A stretch of DNA of 64,000 nt, from assembly GCF_015832195.1 (NCBI RefSeq), contig NC_052046.1, positions 29,106,911-29,170,910 on the forward strand. Reading direction: 5' to 3'. The notes beneath the pieces are model-generated. The model saw only the letters and a program-made list of their open reading frames with translations. It ran no database searches and was not told the DNA's origin. The position numbers and the translations under genes were made by a program. Origin of the DNA: Motacilla alba alba (taxonomy: Eukaryota > Chordata > Aves > Passeriformes > Motacillidae). Each line of letters begins with the position of its first letter. Positions within the stretch are counted from its first letter, which is position 1. This document shows positions 37,662 to 53,220 of this stretch, piece after piece.

Positions 37662-40600
37662 CCAAGAGTTGCGGGTTTCCTCATAGATTTTCCACAGAGA
37701 TAACGTATATCCTAAGTGTGACAACTTAAAATTGTCTTAAAATGGCACTTGTATTCTTTAAATAACTTTGTTATGCAGATAACCTCCTACAAAAACTTTT
37801 GTGACTGTTTTTTTTTTTTTTTTTTCTGACACAAACCCCGATGTGGCCATATTTGAGGTGTTGAAAAAACACAAGGTGGTTTGTCTTGCCCCACCTCAGG
37901 AAGCAGGGTTGTTGAAAAGCAGTATAGAGAAACATGAGGAAGATTTACAGCTTCTTCTATGCAACCTGCAGATTCTGTCCATAGGTCATGAGGGAACGGT
38001 CTTCTCTTACCTAATATTAGGCCTTCCCACACATATTCATAGAAGTAGTTTTTCCTCGGATGTCAAACATAGTTCTTAAGCATTGTGTTTAAAATTTAAA
38101 TGCAATAATAAACATTGGAATGCCATGTCTGATTTAGAGATAAATAGCAACATTAGTGGGGCACTGAGGTCTGTGTGTAGTCTCAGACAGTTGACTAATG
38201 AATGAGCAGACTGGTAATACCATGGAATCTCAGGTATAACCAACATGAAGGAGCAACTATGTCTATCAATAGACACACAAGCTGACATCTTTTTGCAATG
38301 AAAGTTAAATCTACAATCTTGCATTTTGTCCAACATCTCTGTGACTTATAGTACAAAATGCATGTTTTTATTTTTATTTCCATGATGAAAGATCAACAAA
38401 ATACAGCAAGAAAAGCTTTGCTGTCTGTGGCAGCAAGCTGGAATTTTAACTCTTGATCTGATTTTTTGCTCCAGATTGGCAACCTATCAGGTGATAGCTG
38501 CCATATATTCTCTTCTTCTTGCTAATATACTATATATACATATATATGTCCTGACTGTTTAACCTTCACATCAGAAGTGAAGAATAACAAGTTAAACATG
38601 TTTGACTGTCAGCTCTGTTGGGCAATACAACTGAGCAAGGTTGTTACTTAAGGCAGCGTAACCTGAGAATGTTACAGATAAAAATGTGGTTTGACCGGAC
38701 AGAGTAAAAAGAACATGTTTGCATGATACATTTCCATCTGGAAAAGAACTGAGTTGTAGCTTGTAACAATGTAAGCAAGCTTTTACTTGTAATATGCTGT
38801 CCAAGTTCATTGCTAAATTACTTTCAGGGGATGAGATGGAGTTATAAAAGATATCCTGGTACAAATCTTCATATCAGTTGATACCAGCGTGCTGTAGTAC
38901 TAATGAGGAAAGAATGGACTTCAGTGGCAACTGCTGTTGCCACATTCCTGCTTCTCTGAGTGATGGCAGCAGGGATAAAAATGCCAATTTCCCCTTTTTT
39001 GTAAGCCACAAAGGGAAAAAATGTGGTTTTGCTTGTCAGGACATTGGCAGAACAGTTACTCTCCATTTTCCACATGATGAAGTAGGAAACACTCTTTAAA
39101 TCTCTCTGCCCAAGTCCAGAAGCTATGGTCTTTTACCCTCTGGCTGTTCTAATGAACTGCACTTTAAGGACACTCCTACGACTCCCACCAGACCTCTCTC
39201 ACACTGATGTTCTTTGTTTTGCATCGGGGTACAGAGGGTGGGACAGGCTCTGTTCAGTCTGCTGATGTCATTACAAGAAAGCCTAGTGCATGTATTTGCA
39301 CTATGGGTAATATTGAATAGCAGACAGTCTGTGCATCAATAGAAAGTGCTGTAACAAGGAGCAAGAAAGAAACTTGCTCTCAGACAGCCTCTCTACACAA
39401 AGTTATTAAAAGAGCCTTTGTTTTACATTATGAGAGAGTAGTGTGTGGTTTAGGAGAGTCTTGCTGCAGGTACTGGGGATTAGAATTCCTAAACCACAAC
39501 ACTGTCCAAAGGGATATCCCATGCCATACAATACTGTGTGCTACAATAAAAGTTTAGCATTAAGAGAAAAAAGAAAGGATTTTTGAATTACAGAATTTGT
39601 CTTTTAAGTGACAATTTTGTGTGATGGACCCTTGCTTTCTTGTAGATGGCTAAACATTGACTTGCCAATGGAAACTAGTGAATTAATTCCTTATTATGTT
39701 TTGCTTGCATGTAGATCTTTGCTTTACTTACTAAACTCTCTTTAAATCGACTCATGATTTTTATCACTTTTATTCTTCTGATTCACTCATCTAATCCTGT
39801 GGGGGAGTGAGGAACTGGCTGCATGGACCTGAGCTGCTGGACAGGCTTCAACCACAGCAGAAGCTGGTATCAATCTAGCAACATATTGTTGTGCTGCTTC
39901 TTTGGGTAGTACTGCTTACTGAATTGATCAAGAAAACATAAAAAAAAAATTCAAACAGTGGTGATAGTGGGAGGGAAGGATTAGTTAAACCAGACTGACC
40001 TTTGTTATACTGCATTTCTGAGCAGCATTTCTCAATTCTTCATATGAAAATATTCTGTCAGCTTCATTAGCTGTGTAGAACTTCAATTTGTCCATGGTCA
40101 TATCAATAATAACACTGCTATCCTTATAATTCTTTTTGACCACTTTTAAGTGTAATTGTCACGTCTTTTTAGTGGACACAAGCCAAGTTTTAAAGGCTTT
40201 AGCACTTTTTGCGCAATGTTGACAGGCAGCAGCAAGTCCCCTAGCCAGATGGTTGAAATTAGCATAATGACATGTCTTCAGTTGCTGAACTTACAGTCAC
40301 CTACAGTTTCATTCCTGTGCATGTGCTCTAATTGTTTCCCAAAATGCCTGTCATTTGTATTTCATGTTCAGAATCCAGTATTCATTTTATTCCTGGCTGT
40401 TGTATAAACCTTGATAGAGCTAGAAAAGCAACATGTTTCTCTATGGAGCTAATGAGGTTGGCAAGACATTAAAAAAAAAAAAGGTGTTTTTGGTAGTTTA
40501 CTATCTTTAAAATTCATCAAGAAAAGAAAAGCATTTTCTGGGGAAATAGAAATTGATCATAAAAAGAGATCAAACATCCTAGAGATATCCAGAGACAAAA

Positions 40601-43600
40601 GTTGGCCAAGACTTATGCATTGAGGAGTGTGTTTGAGATGCTCTTTTAGATGGAAGCTGCATGAGACTTGACAGGTTTTATTCAGCATAGATAGTGAATT
40701 CTGACTACTTTATTTCATGGATCTCAATGTGATTTACTAATTCAGCTAAATCTGACAGTCAAACAAAGATTAAATCACTAAATCATGTTAGATTTCAAAA
40801 AAGACAGAAAGACCCAAAACTAAAGGTTTGCTCTGATCAGTTTCTAAGAAAGTCACCCAGGTTTAATTAAACTGCTGACGGTTTGGAATATTTTGATCTT
40901 AAATCCATTTTAGTGTGTAATATTACAGGTCTGATCTTGTTTCACAATTTTGATTTTCAGACTCTTTCTAAGACTCTTTAAAGCCTTGTTATTTTATTTT
41001 ATTAAAACAAATTATGTTGCTTGTTTTTCAGAAGCATGGGTGCAAAGTAATGACCGTTTAGGTTGGCAAGTCCCCAAAGATTCAGTACAAATTGATCCTG
41101 AAACTAAACCACAGACCACCATGCACTCCGCTGTTCCTCTACCAGGCAGTGTTATTGATTATTCAGAGGACATACAGGAACATCCATCATGTGTGATTGA
41201 AAGTGTGGTGGAAGACACACCTGAGATGGGTAAGTAGTAGTAGTAGTGCCTCCTCAGATTTTTGGAATGAGATCGTATTTCACTGCTTTCCACAAAAGGT
41301 AGTAGTAGTATCTGTATTGTAGAACTGCATGAACATTATAGTCCACATTGTTGTCAGTGCTGATATACCTCGAATATACATAGAAGTCAGTATAGACTAA
41401 GTGGAAGGGTTCCTGTCATGATTCAGTTTATAGCTTTTGGACATGATCTTCAGGCTCCTCAAGTACAGCTGATGCATAGTGGCTTTGTGCTTGTTAAAAC
41501 AAAAGCTGTCTAAGAAACAGCAGGAAATAGATTTTTATGTGGTCTACACCTGTAACTTCTAAAACAACGTGTGCAATCTCTCTGAAAACTGTTGAAAAGT
41601 ACAGTTGTAGTTATTCAGAAATAGTAATGTGGCTGCCTAGCCTCTGCTGAATGCTTTCATTGTGATCCAAGAAAAGGACGGACCTCTGGTTTGAGGAGCC
41701 TTACATTCTAAAGGAATTGAACTGCAGGGAGCTGCAAAGGCACCCAAAGTGCCCTTTGAGAGCACTCTAACTGGAGGCATTGGAAAGAAGTGCAAAGGAC
41801 TATTACAAATGTCTCATCCCTGCCACACCACAGAGTTCTGAGTTAACTCACAAGTGGTGTGAAAAGGGATGTTCAGTAGCTTTAAGAGTCACATGTTCTG
41901 TGAAACGCTAAGTTAAACAGAAGACATACAAACTGATTTTAGCATTCATTAATTAACCAGTTGGTGTTTAAAATATTTTTTCTCCCAATGGTCTGTCTAG
42001 ATTGAAGAAAAACTTTGCAGTTGCAGCAGTATATGATATAGTAATGTATTTTTTAACTTAGAAATGAAATCCGTATGTCTAATTAATCTTTATACTAAGG
42101 AAAATATAGACCCTATGCTCTTGGCCTGAAAGCATTGATACATAAGTGGCTAATTTTGCCTAAAGTAGGATTATGTGAAGTGAAGGGCTGCTAAGAGTCT
42201 TCAAGATGGCAGAAAGAAAACAAAATGTGAACCAAAAGGATTTAGATGCAAGATGTCAAGTCTTTTTCAAAGTAGCTGTTCTATACAGAGTTTGTGTCCT
42301 TCAATGACATTACTCACATAGCAAAAGCTGATATTTTACAGATATTTTTTATATCTGCAATGTATAGTGATGAAAAGACTGAATTCAGAAAAAAATAATA
42401 GCTTGAGCCAAGGGTGTTCTTTTCAACATTTATTTTATAAATCACCAAAATTGCATCTTGAAAAACAAGACTTTTATGGCTGTACCTGAACAGGATCCAA
42501 TTATCCACCTAGTAGCTGGACAGACTGTATTTTAGAATGGCATCCACTTAGAATTCAGCTAGTAAAAAACAGGCAGAGAGAGATATTTGTTTGTATAAAA
42601 TCATTGCAGTATGTTACTAGAGTTGTGTTAGGAACTCAGGAAAGGTATACATTTATATTTCCCCAGTGCAAAAAATTTCCCCATTTCTGATAATTGTTTT
42701 GACCAATTCAAAGAGTCAGAGGACTTCTTTCAGACACTGTTCTCTCTTTCACATCAGAGCACTTGAAGGTGTTGTTGCTTGGTTTTGTCTCAGCAGGAGT
42801 GTTGAATGTGTCCAGAGCTCTCATAAATATACCTATGAGATCCACCTCATGTAACAATGTGATACAGCCCCACCTCTTAACACACACATGCACACACATA
42901 AACATACAGTCACATTTTCCAATATATTGGGCAAAATCCAGTTTATTTTGTAATTTTTCAAAATAACATTTTGAAAACATTCCTACAGAAGATGAGAAAG
43001 AAGTCCAAAATATCGCCTTTGCATTCAATATCTCTATTTTCAGAATCAAGTGGAGCCATTCAAGTCTCACACAAGTCCTCACACAACCATCTTATGCTTC
43101 TGGTTTTCTCAATTACTCCCCAGTCTTTCACATTTTTATATCCCTTCTAATTACTTAAACCACTTTTTAGACAAAGAGAATCAGAGCAAGAATGTCAATG
43201 ATTTTTACAATATTTTGGCACTTGAATTTTGTTAACAGATGGAGAGGGAAACTCATGGTTGCACAAGCTTGGAATTAATATAAACAAGTGGTCATTTCTG
43301 AATTCCCTGATTGGATGGCGTGAAGACAGAACTCAAGAAAAAGGTATATTTACAAAGCAAGTATTATTCTTGCTTTGTGGAACAGATAATACCTTAAGGA
43401 AAATGAAGAGTTTTATTCTTTTTTTTTTTTCCTTGTATGTGAGCTCTGATTGAATTTGGCTGTGTTACTTGGATTTTCAAATAAAATGACTGATACTTAA
43501 ATTAATTTTCCAACAGGAAGTCAGCTCTGTATTAAGCCAGAGCAATCTGACTGGGGGAAAGAAAGTAATTTTATGTCCTTATTTAACAAAAAGGAAGATT

Positions 43601-46600
43601 AGAAAAATAAAATTTGTATCATACTCTGATTAAAAAATGTGTCTATCAAATAACTTGTAACAGCTGGTTTCCCAGGATGTAAAGTGTCCTCTTAGTTGTG
43701 GTAAAAGCTAGTTTTCTTAAGAGGCAACATGTTTCTCCATGGGTTTTTAAACCTGATTTTAATTTTTAGTTTTAATGGCATTAATATATGTAAGTAATGA
43801 ATATCAGTATTCAGGAACAAGTAATTGTCAAACATATGTTTGTATGATGGTGTCCAGAGATAAAAGCTGACAAGTCTGAGTTGCTGTATTTGTCCTCCCA
43901 GGGGCCTATTTTGTTATTAGAAAAAGAAAAAAGGAAAGAAAAAGAAAAAAATAGGTAATCAACACCTCTAATAAAAAAAAAATTAAAATGTAATATGTAC
44001 ATGCGAAGTTGCAGTGCATTTTAGTTGATAAGGTAAATTTTACTTTACACTAGATCAGTTTACCACGTCTGGAGTTTGTTCTGCTGCTGATCACAAAGCA
44101 ACTGAGTTGGAGGAATGTACAACCAAAGAAGTGCCATACATTCCATTCAGTTCAGCTATGCTGCATATCATCAAGGTAAAAAAACTCAAACAAACATCCC
44201 CTTCTCTCAAATAAAGTCCCCAATGACTGAATAGTTTACAATATTTTAAAAATTGACAGTATAAGCAAGCATCTCTTTCCTTAGGATAAATTGTATGAAT
44301 TGTCATAATCGCTGTCATTGTATAAACTCAATTCACACAATCCTTTTGCCCAACAGGTTGTTTTTTTGATTTTTTGGTTGGATGTTGATTGGGAGGCTGC
44401 AGTTAAATTTTGAATATTGGTATAAAAATGAGAACATTAATATCAAAGTGCCATCTTAACTTAGATCAGACTGTAAACTGCTTAAATGCCTTTCCCAGAT
44501 TGGTGTCTAAAGATGAAAGCTTCCTTGTAACTGTGTTTGGAGGAAATCCTTGCGTTCTTATATATATTTCTCATCATTATTCTTCATTGCTGGGAATGGT
44601 ATGTTACTGGAAGTGTGAGGGTTTTATCCTAATACAATGTTTTTGGGGCTAGAAACTTGAATAACTTCTGATTTTGTATTTAGACTTATTTAATTCATGT
44701 ACACATTCATCTGTATATAAAATAAAAACAAATGTATACATATCCTGGTTTACTGGTTTCCTTGCTTTATTTATTCCAGTAGATATGGTCTTGTATTCTT
44801 GATCTTTTAGTATGAATCAAAAATGTTCAGTGGTGATTTCTTTTGTACAGACTACATACAGACTGCTGAGCTAGCTATAAGAGACAAGTTAAATACCTGA
44901 AGCAAATTACTAAAATGACTCCGACTTCTGTGGGTGATGAGATCTGGAGCCCATCTGGAGTTTTCAATCTTCTCAAAGAGGCTTTTCTTGTGTCTTAAAC
45001 TTTTGATTGTGTCTCTTTAAAATTTCTCTACTTCCACTGTAGTTTTTGTGGATAAGGAGTAAATAGGAGAGAATATTTCAAGACTGCATTGCTGCTTGGT
45101 AACTTTTATGTCATTTTAATTGTGACAGTGTCAGGTGTTACAGATTCCTCACTCCCAAGTCAACTGCTTGTAAATATTAATAAAGATTTAATCTGCCAGC
45201 CTAGATCCATGCTAACAACCACAACTATTTTGAAATAATGTATCAGCTGCAATAAATTATCTGAGATTTTATTCTTTTTGTTTTGATTTGGCTGAGCTGC
45301 TCCCTGTCAGCAGACTCTGCATCATGTGAAGCTTAAATGAAGAACTGAAACCGGGAATTCTCTTGAAAAGTTCTAGATTTTTATCACTTACATATGATCA
45401 TTTTCATTACTGCTATAATTGACTTAATGTTGTTCATGTGTCAGTGCAATTTGACGTTGCTCCTACTAGACAGCTATGTCAAAAAAAAAGGTGGACAGCA
45501 GAAGCTAGGACAGGAGCTGATGGAATTTTCCCTTAGAGACTATTATGAATTGAATTAAAACCAAAATTAATTAAAGAGATTAAAGAGAAACCTGATGCAA
45601 TTTAAAGCTTAAATGATTCACTTTCAAACACAAAAATGCTCAATTTGTCCATCCTTGACATACACATCTCTATTTATTAGTAATTAAAACTGCCAGTGTA
45701 CTTAAAGTTATACCAATTTTGTAGGATTTCAAATTATTTTAATGAAATACAGTATAAAATAGAATGTATTCTTTAACTACTTTGCTTTTCTAACTCTTAA
45801 ATGAATAAATGCAATCTTACCCACTGGTTGCTTTTTTCCCCAGTTATAGGTCTCATAATGCTATCCTTTTTCAAGAACTTTAGAATTGTTATAATGACTA
45901 TGTCTTCCATTTTCTATTTAGATCACAACATTAAAAAGGAAGAAGTGGAGGTGCAATGTTGGAACCAAAAGAGAAATTCCATTTCAAGTTATTCACAGAC
46001 TTTTATTCAATAGCATAACATAATTTCTATTATTGAAGCCTGAAAGTTTTGGCCTGTAGTTCTACTGAGTACTTATCGCTGGTTCATTACAACTGGAGTT
46101 GGTAGTGCTCTGAGTTTATAATTTCCTTCTTCCTTCTACTCTGATTTCCTTCTTCCTCTACAGATTGTAAAAGACATGCAGCAAATGAAAAACAGACACA
46201 TGAAGATAATCAGAAAACTAGATGATATAAGGAAAGAACAGCAGGTAATTATACTGGAACATTAGAAATATTGACCATTAACCAAAGTGATACAGAGAGA
46301 TAAAATCTACTTCCTTCACAATTAAATATCCATTCTTGTACCATTCTTCGTGTCTGTAAATAATGCCAGTGTATCTTGAAGTGTATTTTGTCTTACACCT
46401 TTGTGAAGTCTGTTTTTTCTTTTTGTCTGGCACAATGTCAGACATTTTTCTAAAATTTATCTGTTACTAAAATTTTCTCTTAGTAACACCTTCATGTCAT
46501 GACTGGCACCATGGTTTTAACTTTTGCATTTCTGTAGGCTGTGCCTCTCAAGAATGACGGCATTGTTAAAGGCTGTGCCAGGCTGTATTGACTTTATGGC

Positions 46601-49600
46601 TTTTTGTTTTTCTGTGTGTATTTTTTGTCTACTTTTTACTTAGCTTGGCTTTAGCCTTGCAATATTTTTTCAGTGTAGTTTATAGCATAACAGAATCTCT
46701 TCACCTGTAAACTCCTTCAAGGTGACAAGGAGGATCCAGAGGTGCCATTCCTGTGACCTAAATTCCACAATACGTCTCTTTCCTTAGTGGAAGCATTTCT
46801 GCATTCCATTAGTCAATAATTCTCCCAAAAAGATGGAATTACCTTCATCATCTTTCTCTACTCTGTTCTGGAATACTTTCTTGCAGTTACAGCTTCATGT
46901 TTCTGTTTATTTGTTACATCATTCTTCTTTCTGATCCACAGTAAGACAGACATTCAGTTCCTATGAAGAGCATTGCTTTCCACACAATTAAAGTTTACTG
47001 TGGGCACTCAGAAAGAGGAGATTCAGAAATTCCTCTAAAGTCACCGAAGGGAAGTGAGCAAACTCTTGTGACTGTCAAGTAAAATCTAGAGAATTTCCTG
47101 TAGGTCACATACAAAAGCTAGATACACTTTGGTGCAGAACAATATTTCATCTTGTTCTTAGTTGTCACATCTGCGTAAGCATTGTATACCAGTGTAAATC
47201 CATTTCTGAACTTTGATAGGGATGTAACCCTGGCACAGTCACATCTTCCACTTTCAACTGACTACAGATCACTAAGGGAAGAGAAAGAGAACAGGGAAGA
47301 ACACAGATGCATGGCAAGACACAACAGCCTCCTGGGCAGGGATGCAAACACTGTGTAATGATCTTACTTCACAGAACTGCTCTCATTTTGGTTGCTGTGT
47401 GGGTTTTAATGCTACTTCCAAACTTTCCCTCTCTGAGCTAAGTTTCACTTCTTTAAAATCGCTTAACTGTGCTTGGGTGAATTCATTCTGATCTTCTCTG
47501 AGAAAGGCTTTGTTTTTTATTTCTGCAGAAAAATACATAAAAGATACGTTATTTTAGTAGTAAGTTTCGCTTGAAGTCTGCAATGAAGACAGTACAAATC
47601 TCCTGTGATCAATAGTAAATGTTTTCAGACAATAAACATTGAAGGACAATAAAGAGAACCGGATATGGAAACTGTTTCCTTTATTGTGCCTGACTTTCTG
47701 TTCTCATTCACTATTATTTTTCTCAATAATATTTTGTTGTTAAGGAGGAGACTATAAGTACTATAAAGAAACATTGCAGTGAGAAAATGAGGTGTCTGAA
47801 ATCCCAGTTAGAAGCTTACCAGGAGCTGATGAACAAGAGCAACATACACTGGCAAAATACAGTTAAGGTAAACAAGTATTTCTGTTTCACATGGGCATAA
47901 GCATAGCAGGTATTTACAGAGGTTGTAGGAATAGGCCTTATAATTAATGCTCTTTTCTTATGGACAGACAGGTTTGGTATGCAGATGGCATGCAGTTTGT
48001 AAAATTGTAAAACTGTATTTTAAAATAAGCTATGTCTTTCTCATTCTGGAGATGAATAAACCTTTGCACAGTATACTCCCAAATCAGTTTTCATAGCTTG
48101 GCCTAGCTGTGCTATGCACTTGGAAATAGCTTTGCTTTCATGTAAATAATGTGTGAAGGATAGTCCTAGAACATACAGGATGTCTGCTGCTTATTTGATG
48201 ATGAATAGACATTTAGGTTTATCCTGTTCCTCGTTTCTGTTCTGCTACTGAGGAAAAGGTTCAGAGTCCTCAAGCCTTTAGAAAGGGTCTTTAGAAAAAG
48301 GCTCCCTCTGGCCACAGATGATCATTGCTAAATGAGGAATTTTAGTTTTTTTAAGATCCACAGGCCTCAGCAGCCTGACTTTTCAAGGTGTAGACCAAAA
48401 AACCTCAAATTGGATGCCTTTCTGAAGAATAGTTGCAATTCTCATCCCATTTGCCTTATTTTACTGCCTTCAGAATCTGAGAGAAAAAAACAAACAACTG
48501 ATCCAGGAGAAGGAAGATCTTCTTTACCAAATGAAACAAAGAACAGAGACCTGGAGAAAAGAAAAGGTAAAGAAACAGAGTTTATGCTTTCTTTTTGGAG
48601 TCAGATGGTGTTCTTGCTATTGTTTCCAGTGTGTGCTCTTTGCTTGCCTGTGTACTTTTACATATGTACATCTAAATCAGCGAAGATTGAACTACTATGC
48701 ACTTGCCTTGTTTTTTTAAGAGAAAGCTGTATGTTTTCATCCTTAAACAGCAACAAAGATGGCACATGCTGTTTTGTCCTACTGCAATTTTCTTTCCACT
48801 TAAAATTATTAGATGGTCATTTCTCTTGCATTCCACATTTTATGTCTTTTTTGGATGAATCTTAAAATTACACAAAACATTGCTTCCTTCTTGTTTAGCA
48901 ATGAAAAATCAACAAAAGCATGTCATTGTTTATGTTACTGCAATATTGCATTTCAGCTAGCTGACACAGCAGCAATACTACCTTATTTGGTCGGTCCCAG
49001 GAAAAACTCCTTAAATTTCCTGAGGCTTTCCAAATTTATCTGTAGTAATGGCACTTTAATTTATTAACAGCATAGGTGTAAAAAACCAAAGAAATTTGTT
49101 TGGGTTGTAATAGATAGCATTGGTAAACATGGCCTGATATTTGTTATTTTCTGCACAAGGTTCTGCTCTGTTCAATATGTGCAACTCTTCCTTTAATTTT
49201 GCTGCACTGCTTTGTTACAGACAGTTTTCGTTGCAGTTGTCCAAGGCATGAATTAAGGAAGATCTTACCCAACCTTGTGCTGCGGAGTCGTGGGGGTGGG
49301 AGGAGGTCTGGGGGTGGGGCCTGTGAGGCAGATTCTTTTTTTAATTCGTGAAACTGAATACAGATTTCTGTATGATTTCTGAGCAAAGATCTCAGGCAGG
49401 TTTTTTGGTTTCTCTTTTCAAGTGTCCTAGCACCACCTTCCGTTAAAGTTCTGCATGACACCAGTATTTATAATGGGGGTTTTCACTTTTCAAACACATT
49501 GAGCCGTTCCCACCACTCTAATATCCTATGTCTTATTGAAGAACTGCAAAAAAACCCATGGGGTTTACAAATCTTTTGACATAATTATTATATATCGAGG

Positions 49601-52600
49601 AAATGTAGCAAAAGTATTATAATGAAGAGTTAAAAGTGATGCGGATACTGTGTTCTAAGGCTCCTGGGAAGAAGGAGTATTTTCTGTTGGGCAGATAATG
49701 CTGTTAACATTTGACATACACAGCCTTTTCTGCAGGGTTGTCATAGGAATCCTTCCAAAAGCTTTTGTTCTTCAGCTGTTTCAGGAGAATCAATCATTTT
49801 GTCGCTGTTACCATTTCAGCAGTGTGGACAAATGCTTAAGAAAGTCTAAGCATAGGACCCCTTGACTGAGGCTCTTGTGAAAACACTAGTGCCTGAGGAG
49901 TCTCTGGTTTATTTCTGTATTTTCTCATCCAGTGACATCTAATTTTACTGCTCAGTAGTCCATTTGTGTTGGTTTTACACATAAGTAGCAACAACATTAT
50001 TTCCTTATTGATTATTCTCCCCAAGGAAATATAATGAAAATTGGTAGAGTATTGATTTCCTGCTATTCTTTTCTTTTCTTGCAGGTCAGGATTCTAGAAA
50101 ATTTGTGTAAAAAGCTAGATTACCTTTATACACAGCACATACTGAGTGAGTGTTTCAGATGCACAGTTTCTTGATCTGTTTCTGTTTCTTTCCTCTTTCC
50201 TCGTTTGTTTACACTAAGCTGCATACCTGCTGAAGTCAATAAAAGTATTTCCTTTTCAATACTGTGTGTGCAGGTGGAATAATAAAAGAATGTTGAAGTT
50301 ACAAATACTGCCTGTAATGACTCCAAACTGCTCCAAACTCCTTGCTTTTTACAGTCAGCATAATTTCTCAGTAGGTTTATTTCAACAATTGTAGCCTTTC
50401 CTTTGGAAATATAAAGCAAAACAAAGCATGAATGCTTAAAAATTCTTTGAGTTTAAATAAATAAAAATGAGTTATTGATGAAAATTAAATATTTATTATT
50501 AAAAATATCAGCTTGTGACAAATTCTTGATTTCTAAAGGGAGATAATTTTACAGAGACAGTATTGCTGGAACTGCAGATTAGAAATGCTGAAGTTATTCT
50601 TACCTGGTTTTCTATTCTTTTCAATTCAGTTTTACAGGAACTACACAACATCAGTTTACATGTGGAAAGATTGCAAGACTTCATGAATTTCCAGATAAAA
50701 ATTCTTCAAAAGAAGTCTGAAAAGGCAGGAGGAGAAAATTCAGATGTGTCAGAAGTTTTGGTAATAAAAACAGACCAAGTGAGCAAAAATGTAAATTTAA
50801 CTGGTGGTTTATGGGATTACAGCAAGTATTTCAAAGTCAACCAGGCTGATTCTTTCAAAAGCTGAAATCAACCATGAGCCTAACTGATAATAACTAAGGT
50901 GTGCAAATATATACATGCCTTAAGAATGATACGTTTGTGATGAATGGTTAAAACATCACAATAATGAAACAAACTCATTGGTTCTAGAATCATCAATAGT
51001 GTGCTATGGCTGTCATTATATATTTGATAGTAGACACTTTGCTACAAAATGCTTTTAAGTATCCACCTCTTTGATGTAAAAAGACTATATTCTGAATGTT
51101 GGAACCAAAGAAATCATCTTATTTAATATTTCATTTGCTTTTCTTCATTTCTGATCCACCTTGCTCATTAAATTCTTGGTAGCTTTGTATGAAAGCAATC
51201 AAAATTTGGATCTTGGCTTAGTGTATAAGAGTTATCTTTTGTGCCTGCAGGCAGCTAATGAAGAAAGGAAGACTGACTGGTCAGTGGAAAAGCAGTATCT
51301 TTGGCAAGCACATGCCATCCTGCAAGAGATAAAAGAATCTATACAGAAACGAGAGAGAGAAGTCACTGAGCTCTTACAAAGTGAAAAAAAGTTTAACAAG
51401 GCAATGAAACCTCAAGTGACAGTGCTAATATTCTTGAAATCTCTTATCAAGATGGTAAGAATACAGTTTCAGCAAAGAAGTTTTGTAAAGTTTATTTAAT
51501 GGGCTTTCTAAAGAGTTCATTAAAGAAAAAGAGTGCAGTTTAGTTTATTAATGTTGTAGTCTTAAAAATGGCAAAATATTATTTTGTATATATTAATTTA
51601 CTGGTAAGATTTTCAGAACATCGCACATAATTAAAGACCAACTTGAATACTCATTAGTTGGCAATTTTTAAAGATAAATTACTGAAGCATGAGAATGGTA
51701 CCATGGAAAAAGCACGTTTTTCTAGCCTTTCAGTTATGTGAACTGCATGAACTGCAACTTTTTATCCATGTTAGGTTCACACCATATATTGTGATGTTCC
51801 TGGGGCACAGCAATGTATCCATCAACTTATCAGGAAGAACAAGGATGAAAGACCTGATTTGGAAGAAGTTTTTAATAATGCTCAGGCTGACATTCTGTCC
51901 TATGAAATACTTTGTGGAAATGAACTTATGGATGACACAAGGTATATTGAATAGTTAATAAAACAAAGATAGGCATGGCATAGAAAAATAGGGAGTGCTT
52001 TTCACAGAGACAAAAATATATTTTGAAGAATGCTGTTACAGTTTTTATGTCTATTTAGAAGGGGAAAGTATTAAAGTCTACATCTATATTGTGAATGAAA
52101 TCAATAACTTAGAAATACTTTGTATAAAAAGCAGAAAAACATTTCAACTTAAGTGGCTTGTGCAAGTTTTTCCCACTGTATTATAAAATATGCTGGAATA
52201 AGCTTATTTGACAGCCCTGTGCTACAACATCAATATCTTCTCTTCCTATGTTTTCTACAGGAAGTTCCTAAAAAATTAGTCTCTTCACAAATTAACTTCA
52301 TTACAAATAACTTCTAAGAGTTTTTTAATTATTATTTTTCTTTTTTTTCTTTTTTCTTTTTTTTTTTTCTATTTAATGATAGGACACACCTCCCAACGAA
52401 GCTTTTCAGAAACATTGGGAAGGCAAAGTCTGATTTAGAATATGTTGAAACAGAAAAAATTGTGTTTGAGTGTATCCAAACAGGAGAAATCCCGAACTGG
52501 ATTAAAAGGGATTGTCTTTATGAAGCCTGGTCAGGTGAGAAATCTTCCTGTCAAACCACAGAAGCCTAACTATCCTCACCCAACTAACTTTTGAATACAT

Positions 52601-53160
52601 AAAACAACAGTGCAGCAGTAAAAACCATGTTGTTGCCATACCTAAAGGGTTTCCATGCCACATCTTCCATTTTGTGCATTTTAGTGAGCTACTATATGAA
52701 TGGTAATAATGGGTCATGGCTTGTAAACACAGAGCTTCTGAATTTGTACTCCACCATGCATCTTTTCTTCAGTACCTTCATCATTTTGAAAATAGATGTC
52801 TTTTTATATTGTGTCTGAATATCTCAATGCATGTCCTAAGATGCACCCAGAATCTTCCCAAATTTGGCAGATATGCACTGAATGAAATAAAAAATGTGGA
52901 ATTCACAATGCAGTAACCCCCTTTCACGAAAACTTAAAAATATCCATTGCATTAATTTGACACACTGTGCCCTTCTAGTGGGACTAGCAGAAAATCTTTT
53001 TCAAACATTTGATTGGCTTTTTCTGCAATACAAAGTCTGGTCTTGGTGACTTGGGGAAAGGAAGTCAGATGTGTTCTTCTATTTGAAAAAAAAAAGATTT
53101 TTTCTAATTTAGAAGATTTACTGGGTTATATATTGATCCTTAAAAATTCCTATGTAACTA

Positions 53161-53220
<60 letters not shown>

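Noticed and set aside
48332..48865. 177-codon plus-strand open frame
   Set aside because: It overlaps exon 7 of the coiled-coil gene but reads a different phase. The true exon is 48474-48566.
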